NCBI GenBank assembly: GCA_950097015.1
Contig: CATNEN010000039.1
Span: 12,990,501-13,054,500, forward strand
Direction of reading: 5' to 3'
Source: Macrostomum hystrix
Taxonomy: Eukaryota > Platyhelminthes > Macrostomidae
DNA length: 64,000 nt
The translations under genes were made by a program, and so were the position numbers. Shown one piece after another: positions 1-12,364 of the stretch. A model generated the notes under the pieces. That model was not told the origin of the DNA. It ran no database searches and worked only from the letters and a program-made list of their open reading frames with translations. How positions within the stretch are numbered: the first letter of the stretch is position 1; every line of letters begins with the position of its first letter.

Positions 1-955
1 ACTCCCCAGTTGTCAAACTCCCCAGCTGTCAAACTTCCCTGCTGTCAAACTCTCCAGTTGTCAAACTCCCAGCTGTCAAACTCCCCAGCTGTCAAACTCC
101 CCAGCTGTCAAACTCCCCAGTTGTCAAACTCCCCAGTTGTCAAACTCCCCAGCTGTCAAACTCCCCAGTTGTCAAACTCCCCAGCTGTCAAACTTCCCTG
201 CTGTCAAACTCTCCAGTTGTCAAACTCCCAGCTGTCAAACTCCCCAGCTGTCAAACTCCCCAGCTGTCAAACTCCCCAGCTGTCAAACTCCCCAGCTGTC
301 AAACTCCCCAGCTGTCAAACTCCCCAGCTGTCAAACTCCCCAGCCGTCAAACTCTCCAGTTGTGAAACTCCCCAGCCGTCAAACTCTCCAGTTGTCAAAC
401 TCCCAGCTGTCAAACTCCCCAGCTGTCAAACTCCCCAGCTGTCAAACTCCCCAGTTGTCAAACTCCCCAGCTGTCAAACTTCCCTGCTGTCAAACTCTCC
501 AGTTGTCAAACTCCCAGCTGTCAAACTCCCCAGCTGTCAAACTCCCCAGCTGTCAAACTCCCCAGTTGTCAAACTCCCCAGTTGTCAAACTCCCCAGCTG
601 TCAAACTCCCCAGTTGTCAAACTCCCCAGCTGTCAAACTTCCCTGCTGTCAAACTCTCCAGTTGTCAAACTCCCAGCTGTCAAACTCCCCAGCTGTCAAA
701 CTCCCCAGCTGTCAAACTCCCCAGCTGTCAAACTCCCCAGCTGTCAAACTCCCCAGCTGTCAAACTCCCCAGCTGTCAAACTCCCCAGCCGTCAAACTCT
801 CCAGTTGTGAAACTCCCCAGCCGTCAAACTCCCCAGATGTCAAACTCCCCAGCTGTCAAACTCCCCAGCTGTCAAACTCCCCAGCCGTCAAACTCCCCAG
901 CTGTCAAACTTCCCTGCTGTCAAACTCCCCTGCTGTCAAGCTTACAGCTATCAAA
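1..955. repeat. 16-bp minisatellite array (left edge)
   Basis: Tandem copies of ctccccagctgtcaaa with 15-bp and variant copies, running off the left edge of the window. A larger unit of about 446 bp is duplicated: the variant block starting cttccctgctgtcaaa recurs at about 32 and 479, and again at about 192 and 638. Open frames across it are repeat artefacts. Confidence 0.97.
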
Positions 956-1837
956 TACAAGAAAGCATTCCCATGCACACACCTTTTCATTGTATTCATA
1001 ACGCAATTTACATTTTTGTCATCATAGAAGTAAAGCGTTGCATAGCTGCTTTAGTCGAATGCAATGGGTCGCAAGCGAAAGTGCTAATTGAATAAAAAAT
1101 AGATATGGACACAGAACAATGTCAACTGAATCCAATTGTTAGTTCTAGGCCCTTTTTTTACAATAATCCAATCTATAAGCGTAGTTTGTATTGATGAGGT
1201 CGCACGGGTGTAGTTGCTGCTGCTCTATGAATATTATTGACTATTATATAGTGATATAATAATTAGATTTCTTCCGGGTTAGGGGGGATTAATTGGAAAC
1301 AATGTCATCCCGTGAGCAATTAACGGCGCAAGCCAGCATTTTCACACCGCTAAAGAATGGAGAGTGTGAGCCCGGATCGTGATTGCAGGGCAGGGCAACC
1401 GCCGCGTACCTACTAATTCATTTTTCTCATCCTTCACCGCTAAAACACACAGAGTCGGGCTCGCGACCTTGGAAGCCGGTTTTTGTGAGGCTAGAAAGAG
1501 ATAGGAAAATTCAGGTTCTAATCAGTCCACGACGCCAACGGGGGGGGGGAGAACAATCAGCTGGGAGTTGCCTGACAGACATTCTTATGTCCCCTATCCA
1601 CTTGCTAACTTAATTCGAGGCTATCTTTGAGTGGCAGGCAAAGCCCTTGTCCTAAATATTGATTCTCGCAGTGAGATCCATCGCTTGCGATGTGACCCGA
1701 CCCGACCACTGATTCGAAACTTTTAAGTTAGCTTTGTCAGAAAGTCGATTTTCGTCAGCATTTGTTGTTTTGCATGAATGTTTGTCTTGATTTTGTAAGC
1801 CGCATTAATTTCTAGTCTAGTAGCCATTTTTATATAG
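956..1837. other. Intergenic, no gene seen
   Basis: Non-repetitive DNA between two arrays. The longest open frame (1383-1613) has no recognisable domain or splice context. A run of nine G lies near 1542. Confidence 0.6.
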
Positions 1838-2720
1838 TCTCATCTCTCCAGTGTCTCATCTCTCCCGTGTCTCATCTCTCCAGTGTCTCATCTCTCCCGT
1901 GTCTCATCTCTCCCGTGTCTCATCTCTCCCGTGTCTCAGCTCTCCCGTGTCTCATCTCTCCCGTGTCTCATCTCTCCCGTGTCTCATCTCTCCCGTGTCT
2001 CAGCTCTCCCGTGTCTCATCTCTCCCGTGTCTCATCTCTCCCGTGTCTCATCTCTCCCGTGTCTCAGCTCTCCCGTGTCTCATCTCTCCCGTGTCTCATC
2101 TGTCCCGTGACTCATCTCTCCCGTGTCTCAGCTCTCCCGTGTCTCATCTCTCCTGTGTCTCATCTCTCCCATGTCTCATCTCTCAAGTGTCTCATCTCTC
2201 CAGTGTCTCATCTCTCCTGTGTCTCATCTCTCCCGTGTCTCATCTCTCCCTTGTCTTATCTTTCCCGTGTCTCATCTCTCCCGTGTCTCATCTCTCTCGT
2301 ATCTTATCTTTCCCGTATCTCATCTCTCCCGTGTCTCATCTCTCCCGTGTCTCATCTCTCCCGTGTCTCAGCTCTCCAGTGTCTCATCTCTCCAGTGTCT
2401 CATCTCTCCAGTGTCTTATCTCTCCAGTGTCTTATCTCTCCAGTGTCTCATCTCTCCAGTGTCTCATCTCTCTCGTATCTTATCTTTCCCGTGTCTCATC
2501 TCTCCCGTGTCTCATCTCTCTCGTATCTTATCTTTCCCGTGTCTCATCTCTCCCGTGTCTCATCTCTCCCGTGTCTCATCTCTCCCGTGTCTCAGCTCTC
2601 CAGTGTCTCATCTCTCCAGTGTCTTATCTCTCCCGTGTCTCATCTCTCCAGTGTCTCATCTCTCCCGTGTCTCATCTCTCCCGTGTCTCATCTCTCCCGT
2701 GTCTCATCTCTCCCGTGTCC
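1838..2720 (+). repeat. 16-bp minisatellite, tctcatctctcccgtg orientation
   Basis: About 55 copies of a 16-bp unit with single-base variants. It is the reverse complement of the unit at 3237-3905, 19541-21340 and 61080-61435. Sixteen is not a multiple of three, so every frame cycles through the same peptide and stays open. Confidence 0.97.
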
Positions 2721-3236
2721 CAACTCTTCCATTACATCTCTGAATAATTTTACTGAATTTAGTCATCTTGTTATTCACAAGTGTCTCTCTGACTAATTCC
2801 ACTACAACTAGCCCAGACATTGCATTGAAACGCTTTTTCATGTTTGCCCCGAGATTAGTGGGCCGGATTTTGTAGAACTTCCTGGAACCGTAGGCGAATT
2901 TTGATGAATGACCTGAGCAGTGCAGCTAGTTAGTACACGCGCACACCTACCTGGAATGCATAATTTATTTATCCCAGCTCTCTGAAGTGCTTATTTGTCT
3001 GAGCCTTCGCACTCGGCAAGCAATTTCCGTCCCGCACACAGGGAGTCAATAAAGTTCCCGCCTTCTCAAAAACATTGATGCTTTGAGATAGGGGTCAGTT
3101 TCGCTCGGGAAATAGCAGGAAATTAATTTTCAACTTCAGTTATCAGTCAAGTCATGACGGCTGCGTCAAGTTTGTCCACTTTCGAGGAGAGATGAAACAG
3201 AATGATTTAAAGTATTTGAGATAAATGGCAGTTCAT
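2721..3236. other. Spacer between opposed arrays
   Basis: About 515 bp of unique sequence between two arrays of the same family in opposite orientation. No gene or RNA recognised. Confidence 0.6.
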
Positions 3237-3905
3237 AAATGAGACACGGGTGAGACAGGTGAGAGATGAGACACGGGAGAGATAAGACACGGGAGAGATG
3301 AGACACGGGAGAGATGAGACACGGGAGAGATAAGACAAGGGAGAGATGAGACACGGGAGAGATGAGACACGGGAAAGATAAGATACGGGAGAGATGAGAC
3401 ACGAGAGATATGAGGCACGGGAGAGATGAGACACGGGAGAGATGAGACACGGGAGAGATGAGACACGGGAGAGATGAGACACGGGAGAGCTGAGACACGG
3501 GAGAGATGAGACACAGGAGGGGTGAGACAGGTGAGAGATGAGACACGGGAGAGATGAGACACGGGAGAGATAAGACATGGGAGAGATAAGATACTGGAGA
3601 GCTGAGACACGGGAGAGATGAGACACGGGAGAGCTGAGACACGGGAGAGATGAGACACGGGAGAGATAAGACACGGGAGAGATAAGACACGGGGGAGATG
3701 AGACACGGGAGAGATGAGACACGGGAGAGATGAGACACGGGAGAGATGAGACACGGGAGAGATAAGACACGGGAGAGATGAGACACGGGAGAGATAAGAC
3801 ACGGGAGAGATAAGACACGGGGGAGATGAGACACGGGAGAGATGAGACACGGGAGAGATGAGACACGGGAAAGATGTGACACGGGAGAGATGAGATATGG
3901 GTTAG
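3237..3905 (-). repeat. 16-bp minisatellite, inverted relative to 1838-2720
   Basis: About 42 copies of gagacacgggagagat, the reverse complement of the array at 1838-2720. The two arrays are arms of a large imperfect inverted repeat. Confidence 0.97.
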
Positions 3906-4593
3906 ATGAGGTTTTGAATTCGAGACGTACTTGGGATTTCAATCGAGATTAAGATTTAACAAACGCAATCGAAAAGTTTCGAATGACTGACAGACGGGCT
4001 TCGATTCCATATCTGGTGAGCTCTGTTGCAGTCCTAGACTCAATCAATTCAACAATGCGAATGAGGCCGCTCAAGCAGCGAAATCTATGAATCGTGCTCA
4101 TAATTCCGCTCAATTTAGGCCGCGAAATTGTCCGGTCCGTCATCCAGAAATCCGAGAGCCTTTTGTGAGCCAGATCGAGAATACGATGCTAGCAGCGGGC
4201 GCTGATCGGCCAGATCCGCGTGAGAAGGAAATTTCAGGCTAAAAAATGTTCACTCCCCGCACAGTCAGTGTACGAGCAGCTTCTCAGTTCATTCAGTGTC
4301 CGCTCTGGTTTTGCACTGCAACTGTTCCTGAATGCAGCGGATCCCCTGTGGCTCGCCTCATCCGCAGCTCGCTACTATGCGAGGATTAATCATGCGAATT
4401 ATCTCTTCTCTTCCCCCCTCCCATCTCAAAATCTAGATCGCTCATCAGCCAAGGCGTTACATTCGCGACTTTCTTCGGGTTTGCTTCTTCCCCGTCTTGA
4501 AACTGCCGTTGCCTGGCGCTGCAGCCTGTCTGCCGAATATTGTTTTGAATTTATTAGCCGCTCAATTAAATTATCAATTGAATTATTTCTGTC
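3906..4593. other. Intergenic, no gene seen
   Basis: Unique DNA. An open frame at 4220-4636 runs into the next array and shows no domain or codon pattern that supports a gene. Confidence 0.55.
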
Positions 4594-5912
4594 TAGTAGA
4601 GAGACTGAAGGTCTAGAAGAGAGACTGAAGGTCTAGAAGAGAGACTGAAGGTCCAGAAGAGAGACTGAAGGTCTAGAAGAGAGACTGAAGGTCTAGAAGA
4701 GAGACTGAAGGTCTAGAAGAGAGACTGAATGTCTAGAAGAGAGACTGAAGGTCTAGAAGAGAGACTGAAGGTCTAGAAGAGAGACTGAAGGTCTAGAAGA
4801 GAGACTGAATGTCTAGAAGAGAGACTGAAGGTCTAGAAGAGAGACTGAAGGTCTAGAAGAGAGACTGAAGGTCTAGAAGAGAGACTGAAGGTCTAGAAGA
4901 GAGACTGAAGGTCTAGAAGAGAGACTGAAGGTCTAGAAGAGAGACTGAAGGTCTAGAAGAGAGACTGAAGGTCTAGAAGAGAGACTGAAGGTCTAGAAGA
5001 GAGACTGAAGGTCTAGAAGAGAGACTGAAGGTCCAGAAGAGAGACTGAAGGTCTAGAAGAGAGACTGAAGGTCTAGAAGAGAGACTGAAGGTCTAGAAGA
5101 GAGACTGAAGGTCTAGAAGAGAGACTGAAGGTCTAGAAGAGAGACTGAAGGTCCAGAAGAGAGACTGAAGGTCTAGAAAAGAGACTGAAGGTCCAGAAGA
5201 GAGACTGAAGGTCTAGAAGAGAGACTGAAGGTCCAGAAGAGAGACTGAAGGTCTAGAAAAGAGACTGAAGGTCCAGAAGAGAGACTGAAGGTCCAGAAGA
5301 GAGACTGAAGGTCCAGAAGAGAGACTGAAGGTCTAGAAGAGAGACTGAAGGTCTAGAAGAGAGACTGAAGGTCTAGAAGAGAGACTGAAGGTCTAGAAGA
5401 GAGACTGAAGGTCTAGAAGAGAGACTGAAGGTCCAGAAGAGAGACTGAAGGTCTAGAAAAGAGACTGAAGGTCCAGAAGAGAGACTGAAGGTCTAGAAGA
5501 GAGACTGAAGGTCCAGAAGAGAGACTGAAGGTCTAGAAAAGAGACTGAAGGTCCAGAAGAGAGACTGAAGGTCCAGAAGAGAGACTGAAGGTCCAGAAGA
5601 GAGACTGAAGGTCTAGAAGAGAGACTGAAGGTCTAGAAGAGAGACTGAAGGTCTAGAAGAGAGACTGAAGGTCCAGAAGAGAGACTGAAGGTCTAGAAGA
5701 GAGACTGAAGGTCTAGAAGAGAGACTGAAGGTCTAGAAGAGAGACTGAAGGTCTAGAAGAGAGACTGAAGGTCTAGAAGAGAGACTGAAGGTCTAGAAGA
5801 GAGACTGAAGGTCTAGAAGAGAGACTGAAGGTCTAGAAGAGAGACTGAAGGTCTAGAAGAGAGACTGAAGGTCTAGAAGAGAGACTGAAGGTCTAGAAGA
5901 GAGACTGAAGGT
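4594..5912. repeat. 20-bp minisatellite, very homogeneous
   Basis: About 66 copies of gagactgaaggtctagaaga in exact 20-bp register over 1.3 kb. Variation is mainly at two sites (tct/tcc and aga/aaa). The unit carries an in-frame TAG, so no long frame is possible. Confidence 0.98.
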
Positions 5913-6714
5913 CTGGGTTTCCAATAGTTTCTATGCTAAAATCTCATATGAGAGTAGTAATTGTTGGCTAATCATGATGCTGAGGTATTTTGCTGCATGT
6001 TGCTAATTATTAGTTTGAAAACGCAGCCAATTACACAAATCCGACAGTCTTTACGAGATTTTGAAGCTAGTCGCCGCAGCCAATGAAAACAAGAAGTATT
6101 TATTTACAGCAAGAGATCCACACACACTGCTTGCACTTCCTGCTGCACGGCTCTTATGGATGGTAAACATGAAGCTTTGAGCACAATTTCCGACTAATTC
6201 TTGGAATCAAGGCTATAAATTGGGATCATGAACGAAGTTGCCTGAACATTCTGAAATCTGTGAATAGCAATGTGAAATAGTTCATATGCTTGCATGCTGA
6301 GCTTGAAGAAACCCGGCCGGATCAGTCTGAGATTTGACGGCCGCAGTGATGACATCAGGCAATAAACCTGTCAACACAGAGCCCAGGCCTTGATGGGCTG
6401 ATGAACAGGAAGTCAGCCCTACTGCTGCGGGCTATTTACTGGGCTAGAGAAATTGGGAAGTCTAGAGATGGGGATTCTAAGATTACTATAATATTTCCCC
6501 GTCTGCCATTGCCTTTCTTACAGATACAGTCTCGCCTAAAAATGTTTCCATGCAGTCCCAACTTTTTTGATTGGTCAAAATATCGTAGCTATATAGAGCG
6601 GTAGCTGATCCAGCTTCAGGGAAATCTCAGGAAAGATATGGGAAATCTAAATAGAAATTTTCTACGAAATCTTAGCGAATATGTCTGGAAAATTGTTAAA
6701 AAATCATGGGAGAT
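5913..6714. other. Intergenic, no gene seen
   Basis: Unique DNA. The only frame over 60 codons (6401-6604) has no recognisable feature. Confidence 0.55.
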
Positions 6715-7797
6715 TATCTGGGAAATCTCAGGGGAGATTCTCAAAGAAATCTCAGGGGAGAATGTAAAGGAAATGTCAGGGGAGATTGTCAAGGGAGTCT
6801 CAGGGGAGATTGTAAAGGAAGTCTCAGGGGAGATTGTCAAGGAAGTCTCAGGGAAGATTGTAAAGGAAGTATCAGGGGAGATTGTCAAGGGAGTCTCAGG
6901 GGAGATTGTAAAGGAAGTCTCAGGGGAGATTGTCAAGGAAATCTCAGGGGTCATTATTAAGGAAATCTCAGGGGTCATTATTAAGGAAATCTCAGGGGTG
7001 ATTCTGATGGAAATCTCAGGGGAGATTATTATGGAAATCTCAGGGGAGATTGTCTTGGAAATCTCAAGGGTGATTCTGATGGAAATCTCAGGGGTGATTA
7101 TTATGGAAATCTCAGGGGGGATTGTCAAGGAAGTCTCACGGGAGGTTGTCAAGGAAATCTCAGGGGAGATTGTCAAGGGAGTCTCAGGGGAGATTGTAAA
7201 GGAAGTCTCAGGGGAGATTGTCAAGGAAGTCTCAGGGAAGATTGTAAAGGAAGTATCAGGGGAGATTGTCAAGGGAGTCTCAGGGGAGATTGTAAAGGAA
7301 GTCTCAGGGGAGATTGTCAAGGAAATCTCAGGGGTCATTATTAAGGAAATCTCAGGGGTCATTATTAAGGAAATCTCAGGGGTGATTCTGATGGAAATCT
7401 CAGGGGAGATTATTATGGAAATCTCAGGGGAGATTGTCTTGGAAATCTCAAGGGTGATTCTGATGGAAATCTCAGGGGTGATTATTATGGAAATCTCAGG
7501 GGGGATTGTCAAGGAAGTCTCACGGGAGGTTGTCAAGGAAATCTCAGGGGAGATTGTCAAGGAAATCTCAGGGGAGATTGTTAAGGAAGTCTCAGAGGAG
7601 ATTGTCAAGGAAGTCTCAGGGAAGATTGTCAAGGAAATCTCAGGGTCATTATTAAGGAAATCTCAGGGGTGATTCTGATGGAAATCTCAGGGGAGATTGT
7701 CAAGGAAGTCTCAGAGGAGATTGTCAAGGAAGTCTCAGGGGAGATTGTCAAGGAAGTCTCAGGGGAGATTGTCAAGGAAGTCTCAGGGGAGATTGGA
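6715..7797. repeat. 24-bp minisatellite with 384-bp higher-order unit
   Basis: About 45 copies of a 24-bp unit (core caggggagattgtcaagg). A block of 16 units starting near 6779 is repeated at about 7163, a 384-bp higher-order period. Because 24 is divisible by three, both strands stay open for about 340 codons (motif EISGEIVK on +). This is better explained by the period than by a gene. Confidence 0.97.
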
Positions 7798-8624
7798 ATC
7801 GAATGCACGATCGTACCATTTTATTCGTAATACAAAATATTATGCATGGACCATAAAAAAGTTTCATCTTAAAAACTTGATTTAGATTTCCTGCTGGTGC
7901 GCCTGCAGGTCAAACTTTGAGCAGGACTCAATCCGTGCAGATTTTTCTGGAGTTGAGAACTAAAAAAGGTGGAGAGGAAAACTTAGGAGAGAGAGATAGA
8001 AAGCAGCCAGAGAACTCATAAGGCCCTCTGAGGTTTAGTGGGACTTCAAAATCCCGGATGTTGCTTCCTGAGACCGCCCAGATCCCACGCGCCTCCTCAA
8101 AACCAGCTCACAAGCAGTCTCTCTCCTTTGGCTCGTTTGAGTCCCAGTTTCTTGTTAAAGAAGATGGAAGAAAAAGAAAAGAAAGAAAAGAGTTGCGGAG
8201 AGACGGCCCAGAGATGAAAAAATGTCAATCAATGGTCTCAACCGCTGGCTCAGAGTCTCCGGTCCACTTTTATTCGTGAGTACACACACAGATAACCTTC
8301 ATTAGGCAAGAGATAAGCTTAGAGAGCCATCAAGCAGTTGTGCACAGCACTGCAGACATAGCTCCAACATTTGACGAGGGGTTGGAAGGACCTCAAAGTC
8401 TACGTTGTTGGCTCTGAGGACGACAGGTCTCATCGGAAACCAATCCAATATCACCTTTTAGCAGGCAGGAAATTGCCCAGTTCAGTCAGTCCACAATGCT
8501 GAAGCAGAATTATGTGACAATTCAAAAGGTTTTCGCTGGCAAAGGTGCGACAGCTCAGCTCTGCAACCTCACTTGACTGGAAGCTAAAGTCTATCTTAAA
8601 TGATGGTGGCTTGCAAATATGGTT
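7798..8624. other. Intergenic, no gene seen
   Basis: Unique DNA with no recognisable coding exon or RNA. A purine-rich stretch lies at about 8160-8200. Confidence 0.5.
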
Positions 8625-8880
8625 GTCAGGTTCTGGTTTGAGGTTGTCAGGTTCTGGTTTGAGGTTGTCAGGTTCTGGTTTGAGGTTGTCAGGTTCTGGT
8701 TTGAGGTTGTCAGCTTCTGGTTTGAGGTTGTCAGGTTCTGGTTTGAGGTTGTCAGGTTCTGGTTTGAGGTTTTCAGGTTCTGGTTTGAGGTTGTCAGGTT
8801 CTGGTTTGAGGTTGTCAGCTTCTGGTTTGAGGTTGTCAGGTTCTGGTTTGAGGTTGTCAGGTTCCAGTGGAACGTTGTCA
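8625..8880. repeat. 21-bp minisatellite
   Basis: About 12 copies of a 21-bp unit (core gttgtcaggttctggtttg). Seven codons per unit keep several frames open. Confidence 0.96.
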
Positions 8881-9369
8881 TGTTTCAGCAGAGTTTTAAA
8901 ATTTATTTTTAGATTATCTTGATTTTCAGTCCATTAAATTTGGTTAGTCAAATATCAGTCAAGGTTAATCGCGTCACTGGGACACTCCAATAGTACGAGC
9001 TAGGAAATGTATTTCTTGACGAAATCTCTCACAATCTTACGCCAAGGTCGTGGCGAATAATGCTTGTCGTGACAAAATTCAAAGTTAAAACAGATTTCCA
9101 GCTATAATCGGCTTTGTACTGGTCACGCGTGAGAGCTGACAGTAGGCACCGCCTTGACTAGAAATCCTTAGTGTCACTTAGTCCCAACGGATTTGAGAAC
9201 ATTTTGGGATTGGTTTGCGACAAAAAATTTTCCACCAACCTAATCTATTATCTGTGTTGTCTTCTTTGAAAAAAAAATTTTAACCAACGTTCTATGCTGC
9301 GCCTTTTCACTGCACCAGCAGGTAGTGACAATTTGACTTGCGTGTCACAGAGCCAAGTTCCAGGTTTGA
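8881..9369. other. Intergenic, no gene seen
   Basis: Unique DNA up to the SINE-B fragment; nothing recognised. Confidence 0.5.
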
Positions 9370-9525
9370 GGCCATGGGAGGCTAACGGAGTGTCTAACCC
9401 TCACCAAGGTCCTGAGCTCGATTTCACGGAAATGCCACATTCATTTTTGGGGCGCAGCCGCGGTGAGAAGGCTTGGGGGCTTGTCGTGCAATTTACGACA
9501 TTGAGGGCCAACTCCCATTCTGTTC
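9370..9525 (+). mobile_element. SINE-B, 5' portion
   Basis: Matches the first part of the SINE at 26355-26726: a tRNA-like B-box region (gagctcgattt), then the family body ggcgcagccgcggtgagaag and gagggccaact. The 3' half is absent. Sequence passes directly into the pentanucleotide microsatellite, at the point where the SINE body reads ccaac. Confidence 0.85.
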
Positions 9526-10242
9526 TATTCTGTTCTAATCAACTTTATTCTATTCTATTCTATTCTATTCTATTCTATTCTGTTCTATTAAATTCTATTC
9601 TATTCTATTCTGTTCTATTCTATTCTGTTCTATTCTATTCTGTTCTATTAAATTCTATTCTATTCTATTCTGTTCTATTCTATGCTGTTCTATTCTATTC
9701 TATTCTATTCTATTCTATTCTGTTCTATTCTATTCTGTTCTATTCTATTCTATTCTATTCTATTCTGTTCTGTTCTATTCTATTCTGTTCTGTTCTATTC
9801 TGTTCTATTCTATTCTGTTCTATTCTATTCTGTTCTATTCTATTCTGTTCTATTCTATTTTATTCTATTCTATTCTATTCTGTTCTATTCTATTCTGTTC
9901 TGTTCTATTCTGTTCTATTCTATTCTGTTCTTTTCTGTTCTATTCTGTTCTATTCTATTCTGTTCTATTCTATTCTGTTCTATTCTATTCTGTTCTATTC
10001 TATTCTGTTCTGTTCTATTCTGTTCTATTCTATTCTAGTCTATTCTGTTCTATTCTATTCTGTTCTATTCTATTCTGTTCTATTCTATTCTATTCTATTC
10101 TGTTCTATTCTATTCTGTTCTATTCTATTCTGTTCTATTAAATTATATTCTATTCTATTCTGTTCTATTCTATTCTGTTCTATTCTATTCTGTTCTATTC
10201 TATTCTATTCTGTTCTATTCTATTCTGTTCTATTCTATTCTA
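9526..10242. repeat. TTCTA/TTCTG pentanucleotide microsatellite
   Basis: About 140 copies of a 5-bp unit, tattc interspersed with tgttc, with a few taaat interruptions. It starts at the broken 3' side of a SINE-B copy. Confidence 0.98.
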
Positions 10243-11002
10243 TCGAACTGAAAATGCCCTCCAACCTTCTATTGACCGACAGCCAGCGGTGCAAAACTAA
10301 AAGTGCAAAGTGCAAGGGGGTTTACTAACTCAAGTCCAACTCTTGCATCTGTTCTAGTCGACCTGTTCAAGAATCTTGAGACACGCAGAAATAAAAACAA
10401 CCGAACATCTAGAAATCTTGGCTGATCCCCATGGATCGAAGCAGGGGGGGGGAGAAGGCATGCTGGCTAGAGCTATGCAGATCAATCAATGAATTCAATT
10501 CACCTCCACTCTTCAATCCTAAAGCTGGATATTCGGCCTAGCAACCAACCCCCCTGCCCAACAACTGAATCAATACCCAGCAAGCTAGACAAGTTAGAAG
10601 ATAGGGAGTCCTGTTAGCATTGAGTCGTTATCATATTTTGTCATGTGTGCGCGCGAGTCGCTTTGCTTCTAGATCAGTCTGATGACATTACTGTCTATTG
10701 GATCATTGGGCCTGTCACATTGTCTGCACTTCGTTGCACAGATTTCATCGACTTTGCGCTTCGAGTAGGCGAGTTGTCTATTTTGCCACTTCAAGAATCT
10801 GGCTCGACACAATGTGCTAAGCTGGGGAATCCTAATTTTCTGATATTCTCTCCAAGTCGCCCTGATGAGCTCGCCCATGTCTCCCTAATTTCTTCCGGCC
10901 GAAATGAGAACCTGAGCAGTCTTATCCTACTGCTCACAAATTGGAGGACAGGCTCTGCCTACCCTGCATTGCTTCAGGGTAGCCAGTCTGGGAGGGAGCC
11001 TG
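10243..11002. other. Intergenic, no gene supported
   Basis: Unique DNA. Overlapping open frames on + (10645-11025) and - (10669-10878) have no recognised domain. The plus frame would start at GTG, not ATG, and reads into the next array. Confidence 0.5.
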
Positions 11003-11470
11003 TGAGACTGAGATTGAGAGGCTGAGATTGAGAGGCTGAGATTGAGAGGCTGAGATTGAGAGGCTGAGATTGAGAGGCTGAGATTGAGAGGCTGAGATTG
11101 AGAGGCTGAGATTGAGAGGCTGAGATTGAGAGGCTGAGATTGAGAGGCTGAGACTGAGAGGCTGAGATTGAGAGACTGAGATTGAGAGGCTGAGATTGAG
11201 AGGCTGAGATTGAGAGACTGAGATTGAGAGGCTGAGATTGAGAGGCTGCGATTGAGAGGCTGAGACTGAGAGGCTGAGATTGAGAGACTGAGTCTCAGTC
11301 TCTCAGCCTCTTCAATTGAGAGGCTGAGATTGAGAGGCTGAGATTGAGAGACTGAGATTGAGAGACTGAGATTGAGAGACTGAGATTGAGAGGCTGAGAT
11401 TGAGAGACTGAGATTGAGAGGCTGAGACTGAGAGGCTGAGATTGAGAGACTGAGATTGAGAGATTGAGAG
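11003..11470. repeat. 14-bp minisatellite with internal inversion
   Basis: About 33 copies of aggctgagattgag. At about 11288-11310 the array holds a short block in the opposite orientation (cagtctctcagcctc), making a local hairpin with neighbouring units. Confidence 0.96.
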
Positions 11471-11648
11471 TATGAAATTGAAAGGTTGAGATTGATTCTG
11501 CCTGGTTGAGAGGTTGAAAGTAGGAAATTGATATTGAGTGTGCAATTTCAGTTAGTATACCCAGAGTTAAATAAAAAGAGACGATAAATAAAGGGGAGAG
11601 TTGCAGCGGGTGTTGCCCGCAAGTCCAGGTTGTGAGACATAGTTCAGG

Positions 11649-11650
<2 letters not shown>

Positions 11651-11698
<48 letters not shown>

Positions 11699-11703
11699 CA
11701 ACA
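11651..11703. repeat. CAG trinucleotide repeat
   Basis: A run of about 14 pure CAG copies followed by CAA-interrupted copies. In one minus frame it reads as poly-alanine, but the surrounding frame is repeat-derived with no gene support. Confidence 0.95.
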
Positions 11704-12364
11704 GCCAGGCTAGGAAAGCTCATTCCCTGCTCACAGTCATGCAGCTGGGATCTGAGCACGCCTCAGTAAACTAAGGCGATATAGCTTGGTATCTGGGCGG
11801 AGAGATATTGCGGGCCAGGGGACCTTGGGGCCGACCCAGTGCAGCCATGCCGAAATACAATTTTACTCAGGCTCTCTTGAATTCGGGCCTCAGTGGAAGG
11901 TGCCACCCTGGTGGCCTGAACCGATCGCACTGTGTTATTATTAGTTTGTTGCCGGGCGTTGAGTCTGCTCGCTTCCTATCATCATCTTCTGCTCCACTTT
12001 TCTTCTTTCCTTTCGTGTTGCCAAGACATTCTAGTTTGCTCTTTTGAGAAGTGTGTGTGTGTGTGTGCCGCAACTTGCTTTGAAGCCAGAATTTAGATTG
12101 AAATCCGGCAATTTAATTTTATTTGGCTCGCAATTATTTTCTTGTGTCGAGGTGGTCAAACCGAGACAGGTGATTGACCGACTCAATTAGTTGCTAAGGG
12201 TGACACGGCCTGGCAAAATAGCCGCCTCGTTTGATTGCCACTGAGGACTTCTAGTTAGACATTTTCTAGTTAAGCCGAGGACAAAATACTTCAGAGACAA
12301 TCAGATTTTAAAGGTGTGAAGTGAGTTGGTAAGTGGCAAAAAAGTTTATGAATCTCGCTTAGTT
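11704..12364. other. Intergenic, no gene seen
   Basis: Unique DNA with a short GT run at about 12050-12066. No coding exon recognised. Confidence 0.5.

Noticed and set aside
4220-4636. 138-codon frame before the 20-bp array
   Set aside because: No domain, enters the array, and lacks splice or promoter context.
6638-7672. Mirror-image frames of about 340 codons on both strands
   Set aside because: Period 24 explains both. Duplicated 384-bp blocks keep the openness by copy, not by selection.
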